Program-made: the position numbers and the translations under genes | The notes under the pieces: model-generated | Database searches by the model: none | Seen by the model: the letters and a program-made list of their open reading frames with translations, nothing else | Told to the model about the DNA's origin: nothing | Shown: in pieces, positions 15,199 through 24,738 of the stretch | How the letters are laid out: each line of letters begins with the position of its first letter | Numbering within the stretch: position 1 is the stretch's first letter | Assembly: GCA_019120075.1 (NCBI GenBank) | Contig: DWVT01000100.1 | Coordinates: 1-38,658, forward strand | Length of the DNA: 38,658 nucleotides | Direction of reading: 5' to 3' | Source of the DNA: Candidatus Mediterraneibacter excrementigallinarum | GTDB lineage: Bacteria > Bacillota > Clostridia > Lachnospirales > Lachnospiraceae

Positions 15199-15870
15199 TT
15201 ATTCCTTCCAACGGTAGCCAATTCCCCACACAGTTTCTACCGGAGAGAGCTCAAGTTTCCGGAACTTTGCGCGGATATTTTTTATATGTTCCGTGATTGC
15301 GGAGTCATCACCATTTTTGTCATATCCGTATACATGCTCGTAAATCTGCTCTCTTGAGAATACCTGACCGTGATGAAGCGCCAGATACTCGCAGATCTCA
15401 TACTCACCCGATGTAAGCGGAACCGTATTCCCTTCGTACACTATCCGTTTCTCTCTAAGCTGGAACCTTAGGTTTCCCACTGCTACCGCATGTTTCTTCT
15501 CACGTTTTTCCCGGCGAAGATGTGCCTCTACTCTGGCTCGAAGTTCCCCGATTCCGAAGGGCTTACGGATATAGTCGTCAGCCCCCAAACCAAACCCTTT
15601 CATCAGATCCTCCTCGGCAGTTTTGGCGGTTAGGAAGAGGACAGGACAGTCGATCTCATCCCGCATCATTTCCAACAGCGTGAAACCGTCGATTTCGCGC
15701 ATCATCACATCCAGAAGGATTAGGTCATACTGCCCCGTTCCTTTCTCCCCATTAAGGAGCTGCGCCGGATCTGACACGGTATCAACCACGTTTCCGTCCC
15801 GCTCCAGCACCCGTTTTAAGAGCCGCAGGATTCCTTCTTCATCATCCACTGCCAGTATTCGTGCTCCCAT
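15199..15870 (-). CDS. OmpR/PhoB-family response regulator (LanR/CprR-like)
   Basis: The 223-residue regulator has receiver-domain acidic residues DDEE (9-12), the phosphorylated Asp near 54 (LILLDVMMREIDG), TAK near 82 and KPF near 107. A winged-helix DNA-binding domain follows, ending SAITEHIKNIRAKFRKLE and VWGIGYRW. AAGGAGG precedes ATG 15870. It lies 32 bases after the last permease gene and 82 bases before the kinase. Its likely target is the direct repeat TAAGGAA-N4-TAAGGAA upstream of the transporter genes. Confidence 0.93.
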   Translation of the reverse strand: MGARILAVDDEEGILRLLKRVLERDGNVVDTVSDPAQLLNGEKGTGQYDLILLDVMMREIDGFTLLEMMRDEIDCPVLFLTAKTAEEDLMKGFGLGADDYIRKPFGIGELRARVEAHLRREKREKKHAVAVGNLRFQLREKRIVYEGNTVPLTSGEYEICEYLALHHGQVFSREQIYEHVYGYDKNGDDSAITEHIKNIRAKFRKLELSPVETVWGIGYRWKE

Positions 15871-15902
15871 TTCTCTATTTCCTCCTTCTTTCTGTCACCG
15901 GC

Positions 15903-16664
15903 TCACTCAGACTGCGCCCTTCTTCCCTCAAATCTCCAAAACCAGAGAAATGCCGCGGTGGTTAGGATCAGGAACACCACAAGGCAGATTCCCAGTTCAT
16001 ATATAATAATTGGATTGATTTCAGCCCCTCTGTTTTTTCCCGCTATATATAATAGCAGATAGGAACAGATCCTGCCACTCCAGCTCCACGGGAAAAACAT
16101 CCAGATTCCATCCCCCATTCCGGTTAACATAAGAAAAGCGCTTAGAGTTCCAAGGATTCCGATTCCGATAGACACGCCTTTTCCGAAAGTAAACGCCAAT
16201 ACGAGATGGATAAGATAGACTATAGACTGTCCACTCCAGATGACTGCTGCTTCTTCCAGATACACCACAAGAGTATACACCTTCCCACCGGGGAACAGCC
16301 CGTAGATCAGTGCAAACCCCACGATTGCGATCAGACAAGAGAAAAGTCCGATCAACATCAGAAAGCACCATTTAGACAAAAAAGCCTGGAACTTTCTTCT
16401 TGAAAGGCAGAAAAAGTTTTGGTATCCGGAGTCAGCTTCTATTTCTTCTGATATACTACAGATTACTCCACAGAGGAACGGCCAGATACAGGAGACAATC
16501 TGCAGGTACGCTTGGATCTTATTCATGCTGTCCCAGCTTGCAAAGCTGTAGTACCACAAAAATATTGCTGCTCCTACGAGTGGTAGGATTAAGTGAATCC
16601 AAAAGAGCGTTGTGTGTTGTATCTTAATCCCTTCGCTTTTCATAAGTTTCAAAAAATTTCTCAT
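15903..16664 (-). CDS. peptide-immunity ABC permease, LanG/MutG type
   Basis: A 253-residue ABC-2 type permease with six hydrophobic segments. It starts MRNFLKLMKSEGIKIQHTTL, and the GYQNFFCLSRRKFQAFLSKW stretch after segment 2 is typical of the MutG/SpaG family. Its ATG overlaps the stop of the upstream permease (ATGA), so both are made together. With LanF and LanE it would form a complex that removes lantibiotics or similar peptides from the membrane, as NisFEG or C. difficile CprABC do. The named peptide substrate is unknown and no lantibiotic biosynthesis gene is in the window. Confidence 0.85.
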   Translation of the reverse strand: MRNFLKLMKSEGIKIQHTTLFWIHLILPLVGAAIFLWYYSFASWDSMNKIQAYLQIVSCIWPFLCGVICSISEEIEADSGYQNFFCLSRRKFQAFLSKWCFLMLIGLFSCLIAIVGFALIYGLFPGGKVYTLVVYLEEAAVIWSGQSIVYLIHLVLAFTFGKGVSIGIGILGTLSAFLMLTGMGDGIWMFFPWSWSGRICSYLLLYIAGKNRGAEINPIIIYELGICLVVFLILTTAAFLWFWRFEGRRAQSE

Positions 16665-17425
16665 ACCGTCTGCGCCCCCTTTATTTTATACCAGAGTCTT
16701 GAGGCTCCCCAAAGAATGACAAACCATGCTAAAGTGACAAGAACACCTGGCAGGATCGAACTTGTATCTGTAATCCCTGGAGTATAGGTCATACTCTCCG
16801 GTACAGCGAGCAGCCCGTTTGGAAGGATCCCGATGATTGGGACTATCAACCGGGGAAGGATTGCCCAAGGATTGAGAAGCCAGTAGGGAGTGACCGCCAT
16901 CAATGTTCCTGAAGCGTTCAGAATCAGGTTGACGATTAGTGTTGGGAGTATTCCCCAGCATTGATTCAGCCACAGGCAGAACGGGATCTGCCAAAGGGTT
17001 GTTACTGTCATAACTGCTGCAGCAGCTGCAATCTGCAAAGGCGATATCTCAAGCATCTGGGGTATCCAGACAGCAGGGAGCAAATACAAGGCAAGCACCA
17101 GATTAGCAACAGCACCAAACAAATTTGCGAAGAAAAGTGCTTTTATACTGACCAGAATCTTCGCGTCCCAGATTCTTCCCATCTGCACGGGAAGTGTAAG
17201 GACAGCCCGGTTCTTCATCTTCCTGTCCTTTTCTCCCACAAGGCAGGTAAACAATGTAACCATTCCTGGTAACATTAGTATATACCACCAATTGTATGCC
17301 GAATTGATCCCGTTGCCCCGGGAAATCCCGTATGCTAGAAGCAGAGTCAAAGCCTGCATCAAAAACCATAACTTCCCGGTAAATGTATGCTTATATTTCA
17401 GATTTTCTGCCACGTACAGTTTCAT
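16661..17425 (-). CDS. peptide-immunity ABC permease, LanE/MutE type
   Basis: The 254-residue permease begins MKLYVAENLKYKHTFTGKLW, the characteristic opening of MutE/EpiE-family immunity permeases. It has six hydrophobic segments, and LGRIWDAKILVSIK-like sequence (VQMGRIWDAKILVSIKALFF) follows the second. The start ATG shares one base with the stop of the ATPase gene (TAATG) and the stop overlaps the next ATG. This tight coupling indicates one stoichiometric transporter. Confidence 0.87.
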   Translation of the reverse strand: MKLYVAENLKYKHTFTGKLWFLMQALTLLLAYGISRGNGINSAYNWWYILMLPGMVTLFTCLVGEKDRKMKNRAVLTLPVQMGRIWDAKILVSIKALFFANLFGAVANLVLALYLLPAVWIPQMLEISPLQIAAAAAVMTVTTLWQIPFCLWLNQCWGILPTLIVNLILNASGTLMAVTPYWLLNPWAILPRLIVPIIGILPNGLLAVPESMTYTPGITDTSSILPGVLVTLAWFVILWGASRLWYKIKGAQTV

Positions 17426-18141
17426 TATAGTTCCCCTCCTTTTCTGCTTTTCGCCACGATTTTCATGAACATTTCTTCCAGATGCCCCTGAGGCGGCATC
17501 CCGCCCTGATAACCCAGTCTCCCACCGGCGAGGATTCCGATGTGGTCCGCCGTCTGCTCCACCTCGCTTAGGATATGGCTAGATACTAGCACTGTGATCC
17601 CTCTTTCCGGAAAGCTTTTAATTAACTCTCGAAGTTCCTGTATACCGAAAGGATCTAGCCCGTTGGTGGGCTCGTCCAGCACCAGAAAAGAGGGGTGCGA
17701 GATAAGCGTAGCTGCAATTCCAAGTCTCTGTTTCATCCCCAGGGAAAACTGTCCAGCCCTTTTCTTGCCTGTATCGGGAAGGCCTGCGATTTCAAGCGCT
17801 TCCTCAATCCTGGATTTTGGGAGCCCAAGGGCAGTGGTGCGGACGAGCAGGTTCTCTTTTGCCGTCAGGTTTCCGTAGATGGGCGGCGTCTCAATCAGCG
17901 CTCCAGTGCTTTTCAGACATTCCCTTGTCCAGGGCTTTCCATTATAGAGTACGTCTCCTGAGTCCGGACGCATCATTCCGGTGATGATCTTGAGCAGCGT
18001 CGATTTTCCTGCTCCATTGGGTCCCAGCAGCCCGTAGACACAGCCTTCCGGGATTCGTAAAGAGACTTGATCCAGAGCAGGTGTCTGCTGTCCTCGGAAT
18101 CCCTTTGTCAGTGACTTAGTTTCTAAGATAAGATTTCTCAT
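17425..18141 (-). CDS. peptide-immunity ABC ATPase, LanF/BcrA type
   Basis: ATG 18141 is preceded by GGAAGGAG at good spacing, giving 238 residues; the frame is open further upstream without a start site. Motifs: Walker A GPNGAGKST (about 42-50), signature SLGMKQRLGIA, Walker B LVLDEPTNGLDP, and VSSHILSEVEQ with the H-loop His. This is the bacitracin/lantibiotic-immunity branch of ABC ATPases (NisF, SpaF, CprA). It is the first gene of a five-gene operon: ATPase, two permeases, regulator, kinase. A PhoB-type direct repeat precedes it. Confidence 0.92.
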   Translation of the reverse strand: MRNLILETKSLTKGFRGQQTPALDQVSLRIPEGCVYGLLGPNGAGKSTLLKIITGMMRPDSGDVLYNGKPWTRECLKSTGALIETPPIYGNLTAKENLLVRTTALGLPKSRIEEALEIAGLPDTGKKRAGQFSLGMKQRLGIAATLISHPSFLVLDEPTNGLDPFGIQELRELIKSFPERGITVLVSSHILSEVEQTADHIGILAGGRLGYQGGMPPQGHLEEMFMKIVAKSRKGGEL

Positions 18142-18193
18142 GATAATAATTACTCCTTCCCACAGAAAAAGTCTGTTTTTTTCTGCAAGAAGG

Positions 18194-18228
18194 AGTATAG
18201 AGGACAAATCTAAGGAATTTATAAGGAA
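18194..18228 (-). promoter_or_regulatory. regulated promoter of the immunity operon
   Basis: On the minus strand the -10 is TATACT (18194-18199). Upstream, TTCCTTA occurs twice at 11-base spacing (18222-18228 and 18211-18217) across a weak -35. Two half-sites one helical turn apart over a poor -35 are typical of PhoB/OmpR-type activation, so the locus regulator is the likely activator. Confidence 0.55.
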
Positions 18229-18265
18229 ACAATTCCTTTCCGATAATTCTTGAAACGCACGACTT

Positions 18266-18967
18266 TTAATCAACTCGAACAGCCCGTACAATAATTACTC
18301 TTTTTTCGCTGTATCCTTCTGCAAGATGCTTTTCGCATGATACAAGCGTTACACGTTTTTCCAAATCCGGAAAATAGGGCTGACTTTCTGATCGCAGAGC
18401 CCGATCGACAGCTTCCACTTTGTAATTATATCGGACTCCGTTTTGGAAAAGATAGAAAGTATCTCCTATCTGGAGCTCATCTAACCGGTTAAAGCTGTGT
18501 CCGTAAACCTGAGAGCTGTGCCCATATATGATATAGTTGCCATCCAGTGTAGTAGAAAGATCCGCAGTAACAAAATAATAGAGAGACAGATTGTAGTCAT
18601 TATCTTCTATTGTAGTGCCGCGGATTACAGCCTTTTTAAGATTAATTTTGTCAATTACAAGGATACTGTCAATATTTCCCCGAAAAGAATAGCTCCCTAT
18701 GTCACTATACATATATTCTACCGATTCTTCTGGAGATTCCGTGTCTGTCACCGGATCATCGCTTTCGTCTAAGTATTCGTCAATCAATTCATTTTCATAG
18801 TTGTTTCTCTTTTCCGCCTCTTCATAGGGTTGGCGATAGATATAATTTACTATTGCAAGAAGCAATACTACTGCTACCGCTAAAACTATTAGGGGCAGTA
18901 TACGTTTTTTCTTCTTTCTGATATAAATTCCTCCTTTAAAAACGGTGCAGGGATTACTCTCCTGCAC
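18266..18967 (-). CDS. class B-like sortase for the adjacent surface protein
   Basis: A membrane-anchored transpeptidase with an N-terminal membrane segment (ILPLIVLAVAVVLLLAIVNY, about 23-42). Catalytic residues, counted from the GTG at 18967, are His150 (IIYGHSSQ), Cys211 (TLVSCEKH) and Arg223 (SEKRVIIVRA). Layout and the TLxSC box fit class B-like sortases. It would cut and attach the 1914-residue protein encoded directly upstream. The start is uncertain: GTG 18967 lies inside a terminator hairpin, while the strong AAAGGAGG (18930-18937) points to an ATC codon at 18920-18922. No ATG is available near either site. Confidence 0.88.
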   Translation of the reverse strand: MQESNPCTVFKGGIYIRKKKKRILPLIVLAVAVVLLLAIVNYIYRQPYEEAEKRNNYENELIDEYLDESDDPVTDTESPEESVEYMYSDIGSYSFRGNIDSILVIDKINLKKAVIRGTTIEDNDYNLSLYYFVTADLSTTLDGNYIIYGHSSQVYGHSFNRLDELQIGDTFYLFQNGVRYNYKVEAVDRALRSESQPYFPDLEKRVTLVSCEKHLAEGYSEKRVIIVRAVRVD

Positions 18968-18969
18968 CG
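18938..18969 (-). terminator. attenuator-like terminator between surface protein and sortase genes
   Basis: CGGTGCAGG (18943-18951) pairs with CCTGCACCG (18961-18969), 9 bp, followed on the minus strand by TTTTT and then at once AAAGGAGG. It should lower sortase expression relative to its substrate. Confidence 0.75.
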
Positions 18970-18979
18970 CAATAATTAA

Positions 18980-21900
18980 TTAGTTCTCTTCTTTGCTGCT
19001 TTTGTTCTTTTTCTTCCTATTATAATAGACGAAAGTTCCGGTTCCGATTGCAATGACTCCAACTACAAGGACCCCGACAGCAAGTTTGAAGTTACTGTCT
19101 TCAAATCCGAGTTTTGGAATGACATTGTTGCGGCAGGTAATCGTGACATCTTCACCTTTCATAGTGATCTGGATCGGATCAGCAAGCTTCTGGTAACCGT
19201 TCGGAGCTTTATTCTCTTTGAAGTAATAATTACCATAGCCAAGATCCGTAATATTTATTTCACCGTTCTCATCAGTGATATATGTTCCAAGTGACTCACC
19301 GGATTCCGTAAACAATTCAAATTCTGCTCCTGATAACTTCTTAGATTCATCGCCGGCATCTACTTTAATCAATGACACCTTGGCTTTCATTAGCATATTC
19401 AAAGCAGGATTCTCTTTATTTACGTCGAATACTGTAAGGGGCTCATTCTCCAGGGTAAGCTCAAATTCATGCTTTTCTTTATCAAGAATAAATCCCTCTA
19501 CTGTCTGGAGTTCTTTGTAATAGTAGTGTCCGGATACAAGTGCGCCCTTTAAAGTAGCCTTACCATCCTCATTTGTCTTAATGACTCCGATCAGACTGTC
19601 TTTCGCAAGGGCTGTTTCTCCGCGGTAATCTTTAATATCCTCATTCGTGTAAATACCAAAATATACGCCTTCCAGCGGTTTTTCACCGTATCCGAAAGTG
19701 CCATTTTCCGGATTAATCATCTCGCCGACCTTATATACGTTAATTTCCGTATCGACAACATCATTTTCGATATCCAGACTAACATCAACTACCTTGTTTT
19801 CGGCATCTTTTTCCAGAACGACTTCGTATTCCTCATGTGTCATGGCTAATCCGGCAGGAGTTTTTGTCTCGACCAAGGTATATTTTCCAAGTTCCAGTTC
19901 TTTTGACGTGGCAATACCTTCTTCAGTCGTCGTGATCACATCAGCTACATCGCCGTTCTCATCGTAGATTGTAAACTCTACACCAGGTAAAGAGCGTTTC
20001 TCGTACTCCATTCGGTAGATGTCACCGAAATCAGAATCGTGAGTTGTTGTTCCGGTAAGCATATCCCCAACTTTTTGCACAGAGATTGTTCCCGTTTTTT
20101 CATACTCATCTACCATCTGTACTTTCTGGATTTCACCTGTCTCGAGGACTGTAAATGGAATTTCTTCAGCTATTTCATACCCATCTGGAGCCTGCGTCTC
20201 TACGAGTACATAATCGCCCGGTTTCAGGCGTTCAATCATATGTGGTGTACCGTCAGAGGTCCATGATTCAATTGTATTTCCGTCAGAATCACGAATTTCA
20301 AGTTTGGCGCCGGGGATTTCTTCTCCACCGATGTCGACTTTGCTGATTTCGACTTTGGTATAGTCATTGGATACGTCTGCTGTAGCCAGCAGGGTTGCTG
20401 TATCCTGGCCGGCATATTCGAGATTAAAGTCAATCACCTCATCATTCAGTACATACCCGTCTGCCGCTTTTTCCTCTTTAGCATAGTAATGCGCAATCGG
20501 CAGATCTTTGGTGAATGTAACAAGTCCATTCTCATCTGATACAGCAGTTTCGATCAGTGTTTCTGCAGGTACAAGAACGCTGCCGTCTACTGCAAGAATA
20601 TCCTCTGCTGCATACAAGCCGAACTCTGCGCCTGCTACCGGTTCCTGTGTGCCGGCATCCAGCTTATTAATCTGAATCTGTACTTTCTGCCGCTCGTTTT
20701 CGTATGCACTGTCATGATATACGACTTCTACTTCGTCGCCGGCATATTCAAGTTCGAATTCCTGAATTTCATCATTTAGCACATAGCCATTCCCTGCAAC
20801 TGTTTCCACAATCCGGTACTTGCCAAGAGGAAGGTCTGAAAGCGAGGCCATTCCTTCAGCATCTGTTCGGATTGTAGCTACGAGTTCATCTTTGGTATAA
20901 AGGACGATTCGGTTTCCCTCTTCGTCGGTCTGGTAATCTGGAGAGTAGATATTCTCATTTGCGTAAATAGCAAATTCTGCACCTTCCACGCTGCCCATTG
21001 CATATGTAAAATCATAGACAGGCTCTGTCTCATCTACGATCTTTAAGAATTCGCCAAAACGCCGGAGAAGACTTTTCTCTTCAGACGTATATCCTGTAAG
21101 TACTTCGCCTGTTTTTTGGATGCGTAGTGTTCCCGTCTGGCGCGCATTTTCGTAATCCATAGTGATAATAATCGCACCAGTTTCCGGCTCAACTTCATAT
21201 GCTGTGTCAGAAGCGAGTGTAATTTCGATAGGATCAGCTTTTACATATCCTTCTGGTGCAGATACCTCTTCTATCCTGTAATGACCAGCGGGGAGCTCTT
21301 CAGGTGTCAGAAGATAACCGCTGTCTGATGTTGTAAATTCTGTATGTTCAACAAGCTCAGGATAATGCGTATACTGTGTAACATATTCCCCATTATCCAT
21401 GTCATAGATCTTAAAGGTCGCGCCACTGTGGAGTACCGGAAGTTTGCTCGTACCGTCTATTTTGTATATTTTCAGCAGCGCTGTAAATTCATAATCAATA
21501 AACACACGCCATTGCTGCGGTTCACGGCTGTCCTCATTAATGGTTACTATAAATGGATCAATCGGACTATAGTTTTCAGGAACTGTAGATTCGACGACCA
21601 CATATTTACCATAGGCAAGTTCCTTGCTCTGCGCATATCCTTTGCTGTCTGTGAATATTTCTTCCATCGGTACACCGTTGCTGTCTTCAGAATAATCCAG
21701 AGCGGTTGTTTCCTCTGTAAAGTCATAGTCACGGAATTGCTCCGGGGTGTAGTTGCCATTCTCATCTGGCTTGATGGTCCCATCCTGTACACCTTTCAGA
21801 GAACTGATCAGATAAATCTTGAATCCTGCACTTTCAAGAAGGTCAGCCTCTGTCTGTTCACCATCGGAACCGACTTTAATCAGTTGGAACGGCTGCTTCT

Positions 21901-24724
21901 TAACTGTTTCATGAACTGTCACATCTCGATGGACAATTTTAACTTCCTGTCCCTCATAGGCTGCATCAACCGGGTACTCGGTCGGATCAAGCAGATAGCC
22001 TTCTGAAGGTGTCAGTTCTTTCACGATGTACTTGCCAAGATACAGGTTTGTAAAATCAAGCTGACCGTTTTCATCAATTTTTCCCTTCGCAACCAGATCC
22101 CCTTTATTATATACGGGATCTGATTTCTTGTTTGGATGCTCTATATCCTCTGCCGCAAACAGACCATACTCGGCTCCTACAAGAGTTGCATCTCCCTGAC
22201 TGATAAAATCATGTGTTTCTTTGTCGATTTTATTAATATGAATCTCTGCACGAACTTCTTCATTGCTAAATTCATGAGAAAATACATACTCATATGTACT
22301 GTCATCTTTATAGGAATATGTAAATTCGTATTTTTCATCTGACATATAATACTTATCCGGGGCTGTAATTTCACGGATATAATACTTATGACCGATTGGA
22401 ATGTCTGCCGTAAATGCTGCTACTCCGTCTTCATTTGAAATAACAGTCTCGATCAGCGCATCTTTCTGTAATGCAGTACTTCCGTTGATACTGATATCTT
22501 CACCGGCATAAAGCCCATACTCTGCGCCCGACAGTGTCACGTTATCGTTTGCTGACTTTTTGACTGCCTTTACACTGATATCCGGACGAGCGTTATCATA
22601 TTCCGCAGATACCTGTGAGAGTTCTACTTCCTGTCCGGCATATTCAAGAGTAACCTCCTGGGTCGTCTCACTTTCATCTTTTCCAATGGTCAGATCTTCT
22701 GGTGCTTTTACTTCTACGATACGGTATTTACCGAGATATAAATCAGAAGATGTCGCGTTGCCATCTTCACCAGTCGTTAAGGTTTCTACAAGAGTATCTT
22801 TCTGGTAGATCAATGTAGTTTTGTCCTGGCTTATGATATCTTCTGCAGCATAAATCTTATATACAGCTCCGGCATATGCAGAATTATCATAAACAAAATT
22901 TAGCGGGTTTCCATCCTCAATGGAAGTGAGTCGTTCGCCTATCTTATGGATCGTAATACGGCCCTTTTGTTCAGTATTTGTAACAGTGATGTCCGTATTA
23001 CCGCCGGCGACAAGTTTAACGTTATATGCTGCGGTGTTCAGACGGTATCCCGTTGGGGCAGTTATCTCCCGGAGATAGACGGTTTCCTGTGTTTTCGTAA
23101 ATTCTACGAATGAGGAACCATTTTCGTCTGTTTCAGGCATTGTTGTGATAAGACTTGTACACGCTTCATCTTTATAGACTCCGAAAACTGCGCCTGAAAG
23201 ATTTACATTGGATTCAGCATCCCGTTTGGTAAGCGTAATTCTTGCAAGATCAAGCCATTTAATGGAGAACTGAACAGAATTTGCTTTCTCTTCAATAAAA
23301 TCTCCATACCCAATATCCTGATATGTATCGCCGGCAATTACAAGTGTCTTCCACTGAGAACCAATCTGACCTTTAAGGCTGCCGGTTTCCCATAATCCAG
23401 TTACTGTTTTCGGTGCAGTAAAATGGAATTTAGTTCCACCATAGATCCTGACAGTTCCACCTGTCTGAGATGAGCTGTTGCTGTCATTATGGTAGGTAAC
23501 ATTTGCGGGCACATTTACAGTAATATAATTCCTGTGATCACCGTTAAGCTGAATCACTTTCGTTCTCTGAAGATCATCTTCCAAATAAGCCTTCTCATAA
23601 TCTGATGAAAGGCTTATCGCTGCTGTTGGAGGCGTCTCTTGCGAAAGCAGCTTATTAATGTAATCTATCACACCGTCAGCCACCAATGCATCATATGAGC
23701 AGCCGTAGAAACCGTCATTACCAATGTAAGCATATGAAGCTGCGATATGGGTATAGATGTACTTTAGATTGTTGCTCAGTCCCGGTAAAAGTGAAGCCGA
23801 GATATCGCCCGGCCCGCCATAGCCATAGTATAAGACTTTTTGGAGGTTAGCGTTTGTCTCCAGGACAGTTGCTACGTAATCCGCACTTGGCGGAGTATCC
23901 TTTGGTGATTCGAGGCAATAAGCTATTTTGCCGTTCACGGTAAAATAACTTGTAGAATATGTTCCCCAATGGGAAGGATACCAGAGCCTTTCTCCCTGCT
24001 CCAGACTAACCGTGGTGCTTCTCTGGGCCTGCATAGTGGATGGTACCACAGAAAAGAGCATTGCATTATCCGAGACATCTTCTGATAATACATTCCCTTC
24101 ATCTGTATTTTCTTCAGACGATTCAGGCACTGTTTCTGCATTATCCTCAGATATTTCGCTTTGTTGAGCGGGGGCATCGTCAGAGTCATCGTCCGTTTCC
24201 TCTGTATTCTCTTCGTCGCCACCGTTACTCTCTTCATGACCGGCTGTGTCAGGTTCCTTATCGTTTACCGTAATATACCGAACAATCTGATAAGCCAGGT
24301 TTGAATCGCGAAGAGGAACCACTTCATAGACTGCCTGATATTTACCGGGTACCTCTGTATTGAAAGCCTCCAGTTTCTCATTTACAGCTTCCTTAAATGA
24401 AATTTTTACTTTTTCATCATTGTAAGCAATTTTAGTGAAATCTGAAGCAGGTTCAAAATCCGAACCATAGTTCAGTACGAGCTCTTCAGCCACTGCGATC
24501 TCATCTTCATTAAGTTGCGACTGTATTTCCTCAAGCTGAGGGAGCGTGGAGGATTCCTTGTATAAAACAATTGCCTCCTGCGATGTCGATTCAGATGATG
24601 CCGCTTCCGTTTTGATCTCAGGTACTGCGGTTTCCGCTGCTACTGCTGTAGTTCCTGCATTTGCAATTGTTGAACAGCAGATCAGGAAAGCAAGCGCACC
24701 TGATATAAATCTTCGTCGTTTCAT
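18980..24724 (-). CDS. giant thioester-domain / SpaA-repeat cell-surface protein
   Basis: From ATG 24724 (AAAAGGAG upstream) the product is 1914 residues. A signal peptide occupies about 1-31 (MKRRRFISGALAFLICC). An acidic Glu/Asp/Ser-rich linker follows, then a thioester-type domain with AYCLESPKDTP (Cys) and YTHIAASYAY where family members often have TQxA. About twelve SpaA/Cna-B-like repeats follow, each with a GAEFGLYA-type strand and a (K/V)E..APEGY-type end; such domains form Lys-Asn isopeptide bonds with an essential Glu. The C-terminus has IPKLGFED, a hydrophobic segment (KLAVGVLVVGVIAIGTGTFV) and a basic tail: a sorting signal with a non-standard motif. Likely a covalent adhesin or pilus tip/shaft protein anchored by the sortase encoded 12 bases downstream. 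Confidence 0.9.
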   Translation of the reverse strand: MKRRRFISGALAFLICCSTIANAGTTAVAAETAVPEIKTEAASSESTSQEAIVLYKESSTLPQLEEIQSQLNEDEIAVAEELVLNYGSDFEPASDFTKIAYNDEKVKISFKEAVNEKLEAFNTEVPGKYQAVYEVVPLRDSNLAYQIVRYITVNDKEPDTAGHEESNGGDEENTEETDDDSDDAPAQQSEISEDNAETVPESSEENTDEGNVLSEDVSDNAMLFSVVPSTMQAQRSTTVSLEQGERLWYPSHWGTYSTSYFTVNGKIAYCLESPKDTPPSADYVATVLETNANLQKVLYYGYGGPGDISASLLPGLSNNLKYIYTHIAASYAYIGNDGFYGCSYDALVADGVIDYINKLLSQETPPTAAISLSSDYEKAYLEDDLQRTKVIQLNGDHRNYITVNVPANVTYHNDSNSSSQTGGTVRIYGGTKFHFTAPKTVTGLWETGSLKGQIGSQWKTLVIAGDTYQDIGYGDFIEEKANSVQFSIKWLDLARITLTKRDAESNVNLSGAVFGVYKDEACTSLITTMPETDENGSSFVEFTKTQETVYLREITAPTGYRLNTAAYNVKLVAGGNTDITVTNTEQKGRITIHKIGERLTSIEDGNPLNFVYDNSAYAGAVYKIYAAEDIISQDKTTLIYQKDTLVETLTTGEDGNATSSDLYLGKYRIVEVKAPEDLTIGKDESETTQEVTLEYAGQEVELSQVSAEYDNARPDISVKAVKKSANDNVTLSGAEYGLYAGEDISINGSTALQKDALIETVISNEDGVAAFTADIPIGHKYYIREITAPDKYYMSDEKYEFTYSYKDDSTYEYVFSHEFSNEEVRAEIHINKIDKETHDFISQGDATLVGAEYGLFAAEDIEHPNKKSDPVYNKGDLVAKGKIDENGQLDFTNLYLGKYIVKELTPSEGYLLDPTEYPVDAAYEGQEVKIVHRDVTVHETVKKQPFQLIKVGSDGEQTEADLLESAGFKIYLISSLKGVQDGTIKPDENGNYTPEQFRDYDFTEETTALDYSEDSNGVPMEEIFTDSKGYAQSKELAYGKYVVVESTVPENYSPIDPFIVTINEDSREPQQWRVFIDYEFTALLKIYKIDGTSKLPVLHSGATFKIYDMDNGEYVTQYTHYPELVEHTEFTTSDSGYLLTPEELPAGHYRIEEVSAPEGYVKADPIEITLASDTAYEVEPETGAIIITMDYENARQTGTLRIQKTGEVLTGYTSEEKSLLRRFGEFLKIVDETEPVYDFTYAMGSVEGAEFAIYANENIYSPDYQTDEEGNRIVLYTKDELVATIRTDAEGMASLSDLPLGKYRIVETVAGNGYVLNDEIQEFELEYAGDEVEVVYHDSAYENERQKVQIQINKLDAGTQEPVAGAEFGLYAAEDILAVDGSVLVPAETLIETAVSDENGLVTFTKDLPIAHYYAKEEKAADGYVLNDEVIDFNLEYAGQDTATLLATADVSNDYTKVEISKVDIGGEEIPGAKLEIRDSDGNTIESWTSDGTPHMIERLKPGDYVLVETQAPDGYEIAEEIPFTVLETGEIQKVQMVDEYEKTGTISVQKVGDMLTGTTTHDSDFGDIYRMEYEKRSLPGVEFTIYDENGDVADVITTTEEGIATSKELELGKYTLVETKTPAGLAMTHEEYEVVLEKDAENKVVDVSLDIENDVVDTEINVYKVGEMINPENGTFGYGEKPLEGVYFGIYTNEDIKDYRGETALAKDSLIGVIKTNEDGKATLKGALVSGHYYYKELQTVEGFILDKEKHEFELTLENEPLTVFDVNKENPALNMLMKAKVSLIKVDAGDESKKLSGAEFELFTESGESLGTYITDENGEINITDLGYGNYYFKENKAPNGYQKLADPIQITMKGEDVTITCRNNVIPKLGFEDSNFKLAVGVLVVGVIAIGTGTFVYYNRKKKNKSSKEEN

Positions 24725-24738
24725 AATCTTTTCTCCTT

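Noticed and set aside
21344-22006. Plus-strand open frame of 220 codons inside the surface-protein gene
   Set aside because: Antisense to SpaA-type repeats; no start site or family.
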